DNA of 64,000 bases from Begonia masoniana (lineage: Eukaryota; Streptophyta; Magnoliopsida; Cucurbitales; Begoniaceae), in assembly GCA_022432975.1 (NCBI GenBank), contig CM039511.1, positions 19,680,557-19,744,556 of the forward strand. Direction: 5' to 3'. Of this stretch, positions 42,650-54,260 are shown piece by piece; position 1 is the first letter of the stretch; every line of letters starts with the position of its first letter. The notes beneath the pieces are model-generated. The model ran no database searches, was not told the DNA's origin, and worked only from the letters and a program-made list of their open reading frames with translations. The position numbers were made by a program, and so were the translations under genes.

Positions 42650-45600
42650 TGTAGCACCCGGATTTATGAGATTTTTGTAATATATGTGAATAATGGCATT
42701 TTAGTAATTATGTCGAATTAAGTAGGTTCCGTGAAAAGAAAGCGTTATTACGATCTTAATAATTAATATGAATTTTAAGAAAATTTTGGGAATTTTAGGA
42801 GTTTAACGCTAATTTTACGAGAATTACATTTCTCATAATATAAAGGACGTTGTGGTAAAAATAGTAAACGAGATCCGAATTGTGAACGGACAGTTTCAAT
42901 AGAACCCTAGTAGTAAGTTGAAATAATTGGTGAAATAAGAAATTTTGGAGAAACCGAATCGTTAGCTAAATAACGAAACAAAGGACAAAACAAATAGAAA
43001 ATCAAAGGAAGGGCAAAACGGTCATTTGACAAGTTAAATGTTTAATAAAATCACAATTTTCTCTCCCTCACCAGACATTCCACGAACTCTCTCTCTCTCC
43101 CTCTGCGAACCCCCTACTATTTCTCTCCTCTCATTGGCGTTTCTCCTCTCCGTCGACGATTCGTCCTTCGATCGCTTCATTTTCTTTGTGTTTTCTCCTC
43201 CAAACGACATTTTAGGTAAGGTTCTACAATTTTAGAAAGTTTATTCGTAGTTTTCGGGTCATTTAACGGTTAGGATTTCGTTTAGGGTTTCGTTAAAAAT
43301 GTGATTTAGGGTTTGAAATCGATAGGCTTACCGTAGTTGTGAATGTAATGGAAGTATCGAGCGTTATTGGACGAAGTTAAATGGATTCGTGAGAAATTTT
43401 AGGGTTAGAGAAATTTAGGGGTTTTGGAAAAACTCGTTAATGGTGGTTTCGAGGTATCGAGCGTTAATTGTTGTTAAAATGTCTCGATTAGTTAAGTTAG
43501 AAGTTTGGAAATTTCCTTAGTTAAGGATTTCGTTAATTTGGACGTCAATGGTTCAAACTCGTTTTAGCGACAAATATTGTGAATTTGCTTAGGTAAACGA
43601 TGCTAATGGATGGAGCTCGAAGTTCAACGCGCACGAGGTAAGTTTTCGTGACTTACTGTGGCCGATTGGCCTACACCATATGTCAGAAATCGTGTTGAGG
43701 ATACGTTGGTGCTTAATTGTTTATGTTGGTCATTGTTTTGTCTAGTTGTTTCGGTTGGGTAGTTTAGGTTCGGTTGCTTTATAGGTTGATTGCTGTGACG
43801 GTATTTGTAGTGTTTTGATGGTATTTGTAGCGTTTTGATGGTATGCTCTTTATGTATGTTTATATTAAACTGTTCATGCATCATGGTTTCAAAACGTCAT
43901 GAAAATGAATTTAAGCATTGATTTTATGAAAAGAACATGCATTATAAAGGCAAGTAAAGTATCACAGTAAACAACCATGACATGGGGTTATCGGGGATGA
44001 GGTTCAGATCTAGCGTTCTGTGGTGAGCGAGTTTTCCTCCCTTCAGATGGTGTGGGCTGTCTATTCGCTTGACGTGCCCTATCTATCTGTCGAGCGTTTT
44101 CGATCACCATAGACTGACACATAGTGATATATGAAATGACATGGACGGTTTTTATAGCATTGAACATACATGATCATGCAAAGGCATTTACGTAGAATTT
44201 ACTGAGATTTTTATCTCATAGGTGTTTTTATGGTGTAGGTGACATTGAGCAAGGTGAGGACGAGATCCCTCCACCTGAGGAATGATGCAGTTGAGGGAGA
44301 ATGGCCCGTTGGAGTGCGCTGGACAGTCGATGCGCCTTTTGCCCCGTGGGGAAGTAAATGTATGTAAGTATTTTGGGGATACGATAGACAGATCGTATGA
44401 GAAATTGTATAGATTGAACATATTAGGATGTTTGAGATCTGATTAGTGGATAGGTTTATGTTTAAGATTTTTAAACGTTTTGGAAACTTATTTTATAAAC
44501 TGCTTGGTGATTTAAAACAGGAGGAAATGTTTAGTTTTTAAATGGATCCATTGTAACGACCCCTTATCCCAGCAAGATATTGTCCGCTCTGGGGATTGGG
44601 CCGTAGCCCAATATCCTCCTCTCACGGCTTTGCTTGGCGAGAACTTCCCAGAAGGTCACCCAACCTGGAATTGCTCTCGCCGAAGCACTTTTAACTTCGG
44701 AGTTCTTATGGGATCCGTTATCAATTGTGCTCCAAAATGCGTCTTGCTATGTTGGGAGGGTCTCTTTACATATTTTTTATTTCCACATACTTCCCCAAGC
44801 GACGTGGGATTGTAACGACCCCCTTTTTACGACCCGTCACCTTCCGGTTCCCCCGCGCAGACGTACCGCCATCTGGGTTCCAGTTCGTGCAGCCATCGTA
44901 CCATACTTATACATCCGGGTCATCACAATCACCCCCCCTCGGGGGCCCAACGTCCTCGTTGGCCACATTTCTGGTTGGGTACAGACTCTGATACCATTTG
45001 TAACGACCCCTTATCCCAGCAAGATATTGTCCGCTCTAGGGATTGGGCCGTATCCCAATATCCTCCCCTCATGGCTTTGTTTGGCGAGAACTTTCCGGAA
45101 GGTCACCCAACCTGGAATTGCTCTCGCCGAAGCACTTTTAACTTCGGAGTTCTTATGGGATCCATTGCCAATTGTGCTCCAAAACGCGTCTTGCTATGTT
45201 GAGAGGGTCTCTTTAGATATGTTTCATTTCCACATACTTCCTCAAGCGATGTGGGATTGTGACAACCCCATTTTTACGACCCGTCACCTTCCGGTTCGCC
45301 CGCGTAGACGTACCGCCATCCGAGTTCCGGTTCGTGCAGCCATCGTACCATACTTACACATCCGGGTCATCACATCCATGCAGTTCGTTTTCATGAAAAT
45401 TGATTTCGTGTTAAATATGTTTTGAGTCGGTTTTGTTGTGTGTAATTGCAATGTGCAGGAAGTCTGGAAGGAAGGGGAAAAAAACTAAATGTGGGGCGAT
45501 TGAACGCCTAAGGATAGGTGTTCGAATGCTGAACTCTCTGGAAAAACAGAGAGTTATGTGATTGTTCGCCAAGGGAGGGGCGAATAATCGGTTTGTAGGT

Positions 45601-45917
45601 TCAGCAACACGTTCTAGAAACAGAACGTGAGCCGATCGATTGGCTGTCTTCAGCCGATCGATCGGTTATGTGAGGGGCGATCAATCGCCCATTGAGGGGC
45701 CGATCGATCGCCCCCCTTTGTTTTCCACGGCTTGACGTTTTTGCCCCTCAAATTGTTGGCCAATGTTTTAAATTGTTCTATGGTTTTAATATAATTTGTT
45801 TTCTATAGTTTTTATAAGTAGATTTAAATGGTTTTCAAATCCCGAATGATTTTAACGATCTAATTTCCGCTTAAGCATTATAAAGTATACCTAAGGATAA
45901 TAAAAAAATATATATAT
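42650..45917 (+). mobile_element. LTR-C: Gypsy-type LTR inserted in Tekay protease, right end deleted
   Basis: It begins TGTAGCACCCGG after a possible target duplicate catca (42645-42649). In plus orientation a leader ORF (ATG 43038) ends at the donor TTTAG|GTAAGG (43215). The middle block is 43593-43637 (45 nt). The terminal block is 44239-44285 (47 nt), frame GDIEQGEDEIPPPEE then TGA. Leader, middle and terminal frames agree in phase, but the middle block has a TAA, so this copy is broken. A TRIM (44552-45374) sits in its 3' part. Its end matches the right arm of the fold-back element up to an AT run, and the last tens of bases with the terminal CA are missing. Confidence 0.8.
44552..45374 (-). 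mobile_element. TRIM element 1 (823 bp), target duplication tccat
   Basis: Two 376-bp terminal direct repeats (44552-44927 and 44999-45374) enclose only 71 bp (44928-44998). Read on the minus strand, each repeat runs from TGTGATGACCC to GGGTCGTTACA. The 71-bp middle has a primer site (TGGTATCAGAGTC) at one end and a polypurine tract (GAGGGGGGGTGAT) at the other. Perfect tccat duplicates flank it (44547-44551 and 45375-45379). This is the exact architecture of a terminal-repeat retrotransposon in miniature. It encodes nothing, so mobility would depend on proteins from another element. Confidence 0.93.
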
Positions 45918-45922
45918 ACAAA

Positions 45923-47523
45923 AATATGGGCCACACTGCCCCTTTCTGCTATCACCGCTTGGACACCTCCTATAGGCCTCAGTCCCCAGTCCCCAGTCCA
46001 AACCCATTTTCCCTCTTTGGCTCAGGTTCGTACGACCGGTCTTCTACTGTCTCCACTCGCCTTTGCTCCAGCTGCGGAGTGGACATTAGACTCCAGAGCC
46101 ACTCACAATTTCACTCCTCTTTCCTCGCTGCTGCATCATCCCAATCCTTACGCTGGCTCCACTCAAGTTATCACTGTCAATGGTAAGTCTGTCCCTATTC
46201 ACAATTTTGGCTCGGTTACTCTTCCTGCTTTTAGCCATCCTATTCTCTTAATGAATGTTTTTCATAACTCTCATCTTACTCATAATTTACTCTCTGTAAA
46301 TCAATTGTGTCGTGAGAACTTAGTTTATGTTAAATTTCATTCACACTTCTTTCTTGTTAAGAATCAGAGTTCTCACCAAGTTGTTCTCCGAGGTTCCCTC
46401 CATAATGGGATGTACCAGACCCCTCCTAGCTGTGGCATTGTCGTCTCGGCCATCCATCCTTCCCTATTTTGAAAACTGTTTTGGAGTCCTGTAATATTAC
46501 ATATTTTAAGAACAGTATACCAAAATTTTATACAGCTTGTCAAATGGGCAAGCAACATCAATTGCCTTTTAAAATTTCAAATTCTCATGCTCTGTCACCT
46601 TTTGATCTTGTACACACAGATGTTTAGGGTCCTTTCCCTGTTAATTCCATTTATGGTGTTCGATATTTTGTCTTGTTTATTGATAATTGTACACGTTTCA
46701 CTTAGCTTTACTGTTTAAAAGTAAAGAGTGAAGTTCAAAATACTTTGTGCAATTTCATAACCTCGTTCAAACTCAATTTGGTCAAAAAATCAAAGTCATC
46801 CAATCTGATGGAGGTGGTGAATTCCAATCTCTTTCAAATGTCTTTAAATCTCTTGAATTTATCACTGAATCTTATGTCTGTACACTCCCAATCAAAATAG
46901 ACGAGTAGAGCGAAAAAATGGTCATGTTATCGAAACCGGGCTTGCTATTCTCTTTCATTTGTCTGTTCCTCAAAAGTCCTGGCCTTATGTCTTTTCTACT
47001 GCCACTACTTTAATAAATCTTTTACCTACCCCAGTTTTGAAGCATAAATCTCCTTTCAAATGCTTATTCCATTCTCCTCCTCCATTTTCCACTCTTCGTG
47101 TTTTTGGTTGCCTATGTTTTCCTTTTCTTCGTCCTTTTATCCGTCATAAATTGCAAGCTCATTCTCTTCCTTGTGTTTTCTTAGGTTATAGTCCTCATCA
47201 TAAAGGATATTATTGTCTTGACCATATTTCAAATAAAATTTACATTACTCGTCATGTTACCTTTGATAAATCCATTTTTCCTTTCTTTTCAGTCTCATCC
47301 TCACCCTTATCACAACCCCCTCTCTCTGTTTCGATTGTCACCCCCTTAATTCCCTCCTCTTCCCTCTCACCTCACCACCCACCATCACCCTTTTCCTCTT
47401 CCACTCAAATATCTCCCGTTGAAAATCCCTCCCCTCCTCTATTAACTAACAATAATACCAACGTGAGCTGGCAGATACTTACCATAAATAATCATGCAAT
47501 GAGAACTAGATCCAAGGTTGGCA
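45923..47523 (+). pseudogene. Copia-3 protease and integrase segment
   Basis: Starts in the second half of a CCHC knuckle (GHTAPFC), then protease EWTLDSRATHNFT, where the catalytic DSG triad reads DSR. GAG-pre-integrase and integrase core follow with several stops (46490-46930). An open C-terminal integrase region lies at 46959-47520 (VFGCLCFPFLRP, CVFLGYSPHHKGY). It stops at 47528 in RSKVGIF and resumes at 50798 with KPKA in the same frame. Confidence 0.88.
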
Positions 47524-47528
47524 TCTTC

Positions 47529-50500
47529 TGTAACACCCGACAACTTCGGACAGGTGAACTTTCTTTAAGGTAAACGGTATTAACTGCCACCTCTATATTT
47601 ATGTATTTCTTTGGTCGGAAATTTAGGCACCAAAGTTTAATTCGTTCTTTTTATAAAAATTAGGTTTGGTGGCAAACTTGTAATTAAGCCTGGCTCATTA
47701 AGTGTATAAATAGAAAATGAAAATCCTAAAACCTCACAAAAACCTCCACCAGCCGACTTTTTTCTTTCAGCCGACTCTCTCCCCTCAGCTCCCTTCTCTG
47801 TTCTTCCTCCAGCGATCAACTTCCTTTGGATTTCTTCCGATACTCCAAGCTCGAGGTAAGATTTGGACAATGTGCTTACTGATTAGTCATTTGAGAGTTG
47901 ATTAGAGATTTAGATTCGGGTTTTCTGAGGAAGTTGAAGTATCATGGTAGATATAGCTATTAACATAGCATTTATGATTGTTGTAGATAATAAGTAGAAA
48001 TAATGAATGTTGGCTGAGCCTGGGTAGTTGGTGAACCCGAACGCCATTATCGTTTAGCTGAGGTTTTTATGCACACTAGTACTCGAATGGAAATGAGTTA
48101 CACTTCTAGGATATATACTTAGTTAGAAAGCTACCATTCTGGAATATTAGACTACTTAAGATTTGTTTTCTTACATTAATACGTGAAATGACTTAGGTTG
48201 GAAAAAGCTCCAAGTGAAGGAAAGACATTGCTAAGGAATCCAGGTAAGTGAGTGTGTTAAGTTTCCGGCTATTAGAGCCCTACATCACAAGGGTAGTAGG
48301 GTGAGTTTGTTTCTGGTATTCAATGATGTTTGGGAAGATTGTCTGTTTCAGTATAATGTTTGGAATAGTGTATGCTCTGTTTTCTGATGAACGACTCCTT
48401 CCATGGTCTCATGTTTTGAGAATGTTTATGTCCATGCATCATGATTTTTTTACCAAGTATACAAAATATTTTACACGCATACTCCTTTATGAATGAACCA
48501 AGAAAACGAAACGTATGAAACCTTGATTAAGTGAGGGTTGGGGGTGGTATTGGCAATTTCACTGTCCAGGAATGGACCATGTGTAACGACCCCGTTACCC
48601 AGCAAGATATTGTCCGCTCTGGGGATTGGGCCGTAGCCCAATATCCTCCCCTCACGGCTTTGTTTGGCAAGAACTTCCCAGAAGGTCACCCAACCTGGAA
48701 TTGCTCTCGCCGAAGCACTTTTGACTTCAGAGTTCTTATGGGATCCGTTGCCAATTGTGCTCCAAAACGCGTCTGGCTATGTTGGGAGGGTCTCTTTACA
48801 TATGTTTCATTTCTATATACTTCCCCAAGCGATATGAGATTGTGATGACCCCCTCTTTACGACCCGGGATTCGCCTATACTCGAGTCCGGGATTCGCCTA
48901 CACTCGGCTTAGGTCCCGAGGTTTGTCCCGCAACCTGAGATTTGCCCCGCAGTCGTACTCATACGTGCACATTCGGATCATCACAATCACCCCCCCTCGG
49001 GGGCCCAACGTCCTTGTTGGCCACATTTCCGGTTGGATACAGGCTTTGATACCATTTGTAACGACCCCGTTACCCAGCAACATATTGTCTGCTCTGGGGA
49101 TTGGGCCGTAGCCCAATATCCTCCCTTCATGGCTTTGTTTGGCAAGAACTTCCCAGAAGGTCACCCAACCTGGAATTGCTCTCGCCGAAGCACTTTTAAC
49201 TTCGGAGTTCTTATTGGATCCGTTGCCAATTGTGCTCCAAAACGCGTCTTGCTATGTTGGGAGGGTCTCTTTACATATGTTTTATTTCCATATACTTTCC
49301 CAAGCGATGTGAGATTGTGACGACCCCCTCTTTACGACCCGGGATTCGCCTATACTCGAGTCCGGGATTCGCCTACACTCGGCTTAGGTCCCGAGGTTTG
49401 CCCCGCAACTCGAGGTTTGCCCCGCAGTCGTACTTATACGTGCACATTCGGATCATCACACCATGATTCTTGCCAGTAAAGGGCCATGTACACGCACTCT
49501 GCCTACCCCCCTTCGGCACAAACTCCTCCCTAATCCATGATATGAAAACAATGAACAAGAATATGATTCCCACGATTTGAAAGTGAATGTGAACACAAGC
49601 ATGATTCCCGATTTGAGTAAAAGACGTAAACATGATTTTTATGTAGCATTCATGTGTTTGTTGCACTCTTTACTAAGCATTAGGCTTATAGTTTGAACCT
49701 TATGATGTAGGTGACGAAACAGCAGGTAAAGACTTCAGTCTAGAAGGAAATGCCTAGGTCTGGTTGCTGGTTGCTGCTCATGGTGATGATTTGTGACTGT
49801 GAAGCAATTTTTAACCCGCGGAGTGTTACTTTCAGTACGATTTAGTAAGATCTATGATATGACTGCGTGAATGGGAAATGAATTTCTTTATGTTAACAGA
49901 TATTTGACTTATTAAGTACGAGTTTAAGTTTAAGAAGGTTCCAGATTTAAGATTCTTCTCTATGTGATAAGTCTTCCGCTATGAACTTAAGTTAAGGATT
50001 ATGTGGTCTATGTGTATGGGGATTTTTGGAAAAATGGAGTTATGTTTTTAAGAAGAAGGAGGGAATGATTTGAAGTCTCAACTTGATCAATAATCGGTAG
50101 AGGTTAGGTTACCGTTGGGCAGTGGATGCTGGATGATTGAGTCGTCCGGCTGACGTCATCGGTGGATGCGTTCTGTGAATGTGAGCGGTAGATGTCGTCT
50201 GACGAGTTAATGAAGTCACGTGGGTAACACGTGGTCTGACCGGTGGATGTTGAGTGTTATTGTTCACCGGTGGATGTTGTGCGTTTATGATGATCGGTGG
50301 ATGCTGGATGAATGTGTCATCCGGCAAACGTCACCGGAAGATGTTGAGTACTGTTGAGCGGTGGATGTCGCTCGAAAGAAATGACCAATGGATACTGGGT
50401 GATTGAGTCATCCGGCTGACGTCATCGATAGATGTGGGTTATTACTGTTGAGCGGTGGATGTCGCTTGACAGAAATGACCGGTGGATGCTGGGTGAATGA

Positions 50501-50792
50501 GTCACCCGGCTGATGTCATCGGTAGATGTGAGATATTACTGTTGAGCAGTGGATGATGCTCGACAGAAATGAGCGGTGGATGTGAACGACAGAGGTCAAT
50601 TCGATTGTCTGTTGATTCTTTTCTTTAAATAAATATTTCCCCAAATGATTTTAAATAACTTCAAATCTGATTGCAATTTCTTTAAAAACGTATTTATACA
50701 TATACAAAAAAAAAAGAAGAATTGGGTTGACATTTTGATTACGAATATGATTATACGATATTCTCGACCTGTCGGGTTTTCGGGTTGTGACA
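47529..50792 (+). mobile_element. Solo Tekay-type LTR (3264 bp with TRIM), target duplication tcttc/tcttt
   Basis: It starts TGTAACACCCGAC and ends CGGGTTGTGACA. Tcttc (47524-47528) and tcttt (50793-50797) flank it. It has TATA box GTATAAATAG (47703-47712) and leader donor CGAG|GTAAGA (47855/47856). The middle block is 48197-48243 (47 nt) and the terminal block is 49711-49757 (47 nt, frame GDETAGKDFSLEGNA then TAG). The joined blocks are open, but no in-frame ATG is seen in the leader. TRIM 2 is nested at 48582-49460. The 3' part (50100-50600) is filled with irregular ggtggatgt / gctgacgtcatcgg repeats. It is closely related to the Tekay 3' LTR ending at 39433. Confidence 0.9.
48582..49460 (-). 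mobile_element. TRIM element 2 (879 bp), target duplication ccatg
   Basis: Two 404-bp terminal repeats (48582-48985 and 49057-49460) flank a 71-bp middle (48986-49056) with the same primer site and polypurine tract as TRIM 1. Ccatg flanks both sides (48577-48581 and 49461-49465). The terminal repeats differ from those of TRIM 1 mainly in the segment after the gtgrcgaccccc motif, where this copy has a gggattcgcctayactcg duplication. Confidence 0.93.
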
Positions 50793-50797
50793 TCTTT

Positions 50798-52361
50798 AAA
50801 CCGAAGGCTCTATCTATGGAACTATCGTTGAACCAACAACCTTTCTACAAGCCTCAAAATGTCTCCATTGGCTGGCTGCTATGAACGAGGAAATCTCGAC
50901 TTTACACAAGAACAATACATGGCACCTCGTTCCTCTACCACAAAGTGCTAAAGTAATTGGCTGTAAGTGGATCTTCAATGTCAAGCTAAATTCTGAAGGT
51001 TCCGTCAGCCGCTACAAGGCACGATTAGTGGTCAAAGGGTATGATTAGACTGAGGGCATTGACTACCATGAAACTTTCAGTCCAGTTGTCAAACCCACAA
51101 CGGTTCGCACTACTTTATCATTGGACATCTCCTTTGGTTGGGTGATTAGATAACTTGATATCAATAATGTCTTCCTCCATGGGATCTCACTGACATAGTC
51201 TTCATGCAACAACCACTTGATTTTGTGGACTCATCTTACCCATCAGCTATCTGCTTATTAAAAAAGGCACTTTATGATCTCAAGCAGTCTCCTCTAGCTT
51301 GATACACAAACTTATACAATGCACTGCTAGCTTGGAGTTTCTCAGTGTCCAAGTTTGATACTTCACTATTCATTTATCAAAAAAACTCCTAAATCATTCT
51401 CATGTTAGTCTATGTTGATAACATCATTCTCACTAGTAACTCTACTTCCCTCTTGGATCAATTTCTTACTTATCTAAGCTCAACATTTGTGGTTCGTGAC
51501 CTAGGCCCCTTATCCTATTTCCTTGGCATTTGGGTTACCAAATCAATTATTGGGATAAATTTTTCTCAATCTCGCTATATCTCTGACCTGCTACAAAAAG
51601 CTAACATGCTTTCTTGCAAGCCAGTACCTACTCCTATGGTTTCTGGTCTAATCTTCTCAAAACATTTAGGTGCTCCCTTTTCTGATGGTTTTCTCTACCG
51701 TAGCATTGTTGGAGGACTACATTACTGCTGCTTTACAAGACCTGATATTGTCTTTGCGGTGAATAAAGTCTCTCAATTTATGCATGCACCAACTGACATT
51801 CATTGGCAGGCTGTCAAGCAAATTCTCCGTTATCTTCGAGGTACCTTGTCTCAAGGCATCTCCTTTTCAGTTTTCAAGGCTTTGAATCTGACTTGCTATG
51901 TGGATGTTCATTGGGCATCGTGCCTAGACGATCGCAAAAGTAGCAATGGTTTCTGCATCTTTCTAGGGCCAAATCTTATATCTTGGTCCTCTGCAAAGAA
52001 AAAGGTTGTCACTCGCTCAAGCACCGAATCCGAATATCGCAGCATCGCTAATGGCGTAGCAGAAGTTCTTTGGATCCAATCTCTTCTCAAAGAAATTAGT
52101 ATTCTTTCATCTATCGTGCCTATCATTTTTTGCAACAACTTGAGTGCAACGTACCTTGCCTCTAATCTAGTACCCCACTCCAAGTCAAAACATGTTGAAA
52201 TTGATTTCCATTTCGTTCGCGGAACGGTGGTAAACAAATCATTGATGATTCAATTTAATTCATCTACAAATCAAGTTGTCGATACTCTTACCAAGCCTCT
52301 TCCACCATCCACCTTCTCCGATTTTACTTCCAAGATCTTCGGCTCACGACCTTGCTCTTGA
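50798..52361 (+). pseudogene. Copia-3 reverse transcriptase and RNase H
   Basis: RT begins with MNEEISTLHKNNTWHLVPLP and GCKWIFNVK. It has stops near 51046, 51149 and 51300. An open frame of 319 codons follows from 51402 (MLVYVDNIILTS), where the YVDD catalytic box reads YVDN. RNase H has STESEYRSIANG and KHVEIDFHF, ending NQVVDTLTKPLPPSTF. The polypurine tract and 3' LTR follow within 10 bp. Confidence 0.9.
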
Positions 52362-52368
52362 GGGGGTA

Positions 52369-52566
52369 TGTTAGGATAGGTCTATGTCTCTAGGGTCTCT
52401 AGGCTTGATAATGTCTTCGTAGCTGTAATGATTAGTCTTCATATATATGTTTTTGTTATTTCTTCTTGAACAAATATGGCCGTAAGGTTTACTAATTGAA
52501 ATAGAGAATATTGTTCACTCTTCTTCTTCTCTCTTCATTGTTTTTCTCTGTTTTGCTTTCTTAAAT
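52369..52566 (+). repeat. Copia-3 3' LTR
   Basis: It matches 28652-28854 with a few substitutions and short indels. It is preceded by the purine run gagggggta. Confidence 0.9.
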
Positions 52567-53879
52567 GGCTCTCAATCTAGAGAACAAAATAATTATATTC
52601 TATTAATGCTTTTTCAAATACGCAAATGTATGCACGAATAGACCATTATGAATTTAACATTTGTTAACCAAATTAAGCTACTTTTGTGCTTTCAATAATC
52701 TAATACAACAAAATTTATCCATCAAATCACAGAACTTTCATGCTTATATTCAATCACTACAATCAAATTTCAACCCTTAACAAATCATAATAGATTTAAA
52801 ATAGTAATTTTATTTTCATGATTTCAACCCATTTTCATCCATTTTACACCAAATCAAATTTCATCCTTCTTTCACTCATTTTATACCAAATGAAACTAAC
52901 GTCACCAAAAAATATCAACATGCAATCTCTAGTCTCATAACATTACTTCTTTCACTTAAACTATGCAATAATCAACATAGTTTAGAAAATACTTAGATTA
53001 GGTTTTTTCCCTCTTTGATTCTTCACTTTCACCCTATGATTATAGCTCAAAAGATTTCTTTTGATGAGAGGAATAATTTTTCTTGAAATATTGATCGTCA
53101 ATTCACCCTTCTTCCACTTCAACTTCTCACTTTCCTTCTCTTCTCTCTCTTGCAACCAAGGAGCACAAAATGTGTCTCCTTTGAGGAAGTTCCAACAAAT
53201 CACTCAGCTTCTCTATCCAATTCTAGATAACTCTTATGGTAAATTACCCTTTTGCTCATTTGTTTTCAAACTTTACCATTTTACCCTATCATCCATGTGA
53301 ATTCTACAAAATATCACGTTGTCTTACGGTTTAAACATATTTATCTTAAACTAATTAATTGTGATTAGTTTTAAGCTAATTATCAAGATTAACATAATCA
53401 ATCATGATTAGTTAACCTTAATTACGCTCTAAGTATACTTTTAATCACATAATTAGCTATTAATCCTAAAGTGATACGTGACACCATTCTTTTTGTCATC
53501 CAATTTTATTATATGATGACATACTTCAAAGTGTTAGAAATATTTTTCTTTCCATGACTTTCTCTAAATTTTCTTTCTAAAATCTAATTTAAAATCATTT
53601 ATCAAAATAGTGCATTTTTAAATAAAATCCAGCTCAATCAATTTCAAACTTACATAACTTTTGCTGCATATATCTAAATTTTTTCAAACCAAAGTCCTTT
53701 TCTTCCTTACACATCTACTTTAACAATGTAAATTTTTAGAGTAAACAAATCACCACAAAATTGTTGCAAAATTTAAATTCACATATACTCCAATAAAATT
53801 GTTTTTATTTTAACACGCAAAGTGTTTCATACTCTTTCTAATCATATTTTAACATTCTCATTGTGATGGTTATAGTTAG
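52567..53879. other. AT-rich spacer, possibly old LTR sequence
   Basis: 1.3 kb with no supportable gene. Because a Gypsy polypurine tract on the minus strand lies at about 53893-53925, part of this stretch may be the degenerate LTR that followed it. No clear ends are visible. Confidence 0.4.
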
Positions 53880-54260
53880 TCTTAACTCACACCATCACAT
53901 TCTCCCCTCCTTCAAAGAATTTTGTATAGAAATTAAAACCAAACTCAATTTTAAGAAGAATTTATCTATCATAAAAACATGTAAGGAGATAATTCTATCT
54001 TTTAGGTGGATAATTTTAGGTATAATTTTCATTCACCTACTTGATAAAGGCACAGTATTCCCCATTGTTTTTTATGACAATATTTACTTTCTAGATTTTT
54101 TGATTTTTTCTTACTTTGTTACCTCGCCTTCTTCCTCTTTTGTATCTTAATCTATCATAATGAAATTTCATTAGACTTTTCTTCAACTACATTAACATCT
54201 TCTTTATCCTTTGTCTCAGCATTTCCTTGACAATAAAGTATTCGAACATGACAATGAAGA
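53880..54260 (-). pseudogene. Gypsy 3'-end remnant (pol tail and polypurine tract)
   Basis: On the minus strand the end of a frame reads FFEGGENVMV over the purine run TTTGAAGGAGGGGAGAATG. This is the usual pol-end/polypurine arrangement of plant Ty3/gypsy elements. A degenerate acidic pol tail may extend to about 54260. Confidence 0.45.

Larger units (their letters stand above)
28652..52566 (+). mobile_element. Ty1/copia element (Copia-3) expanded to 24 kb by nested insertions
   Basis: LTRs lie at 28652-28854 (203 bp) and 52369-52566 (198 bp). They are near-identical, with TGTTAGGATAG starts, and are flanked by ggcta/ggctc. The primer site follows the left LTR (28855-28866, TGGTATCAGAGG). 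The polypurine tract gagggggta precedes the right LTR. Gag starts at 28870. Coding resumes cleanly after each insertion: gag after the fold-back element, and late integrase/RT linker after the solo LTR at 47529-50792 with the codon frame preserved. The middle insertion (32239-45917) is associated with loss of part of gag. Total Copia-3 sequence without insertions is about 4.3 kb. Confidence 0.92.

Noticed and set aside
44634..45425. 263-codon plus-strand open frame
   Set aside because: It runs through both terminal repeats of TRIM 1 and is repeated in parts in TRIM 2. It is a by-product of the non-coding repeat, with no protein similarity recognised.
47717..47905. ATG-started frame in the leader of the 47529 LTR as the start of the LTR ORF
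   Set aside because: It enters the middle block in a different phase and hits a stop there, so it does not connect with the conserved terminal frame.
50109..50327. 72-codon minus-strand frame rich in His/Pro
   Set aside because: It is a translation of the irregular LTR repeats and shifts with repeat number.
53863..54150. 95-codon plus-strand ORF
   Set aside because: It lies antisense to the Gypsy pol-end/polypurine remnant, and its composition is low-complexity.
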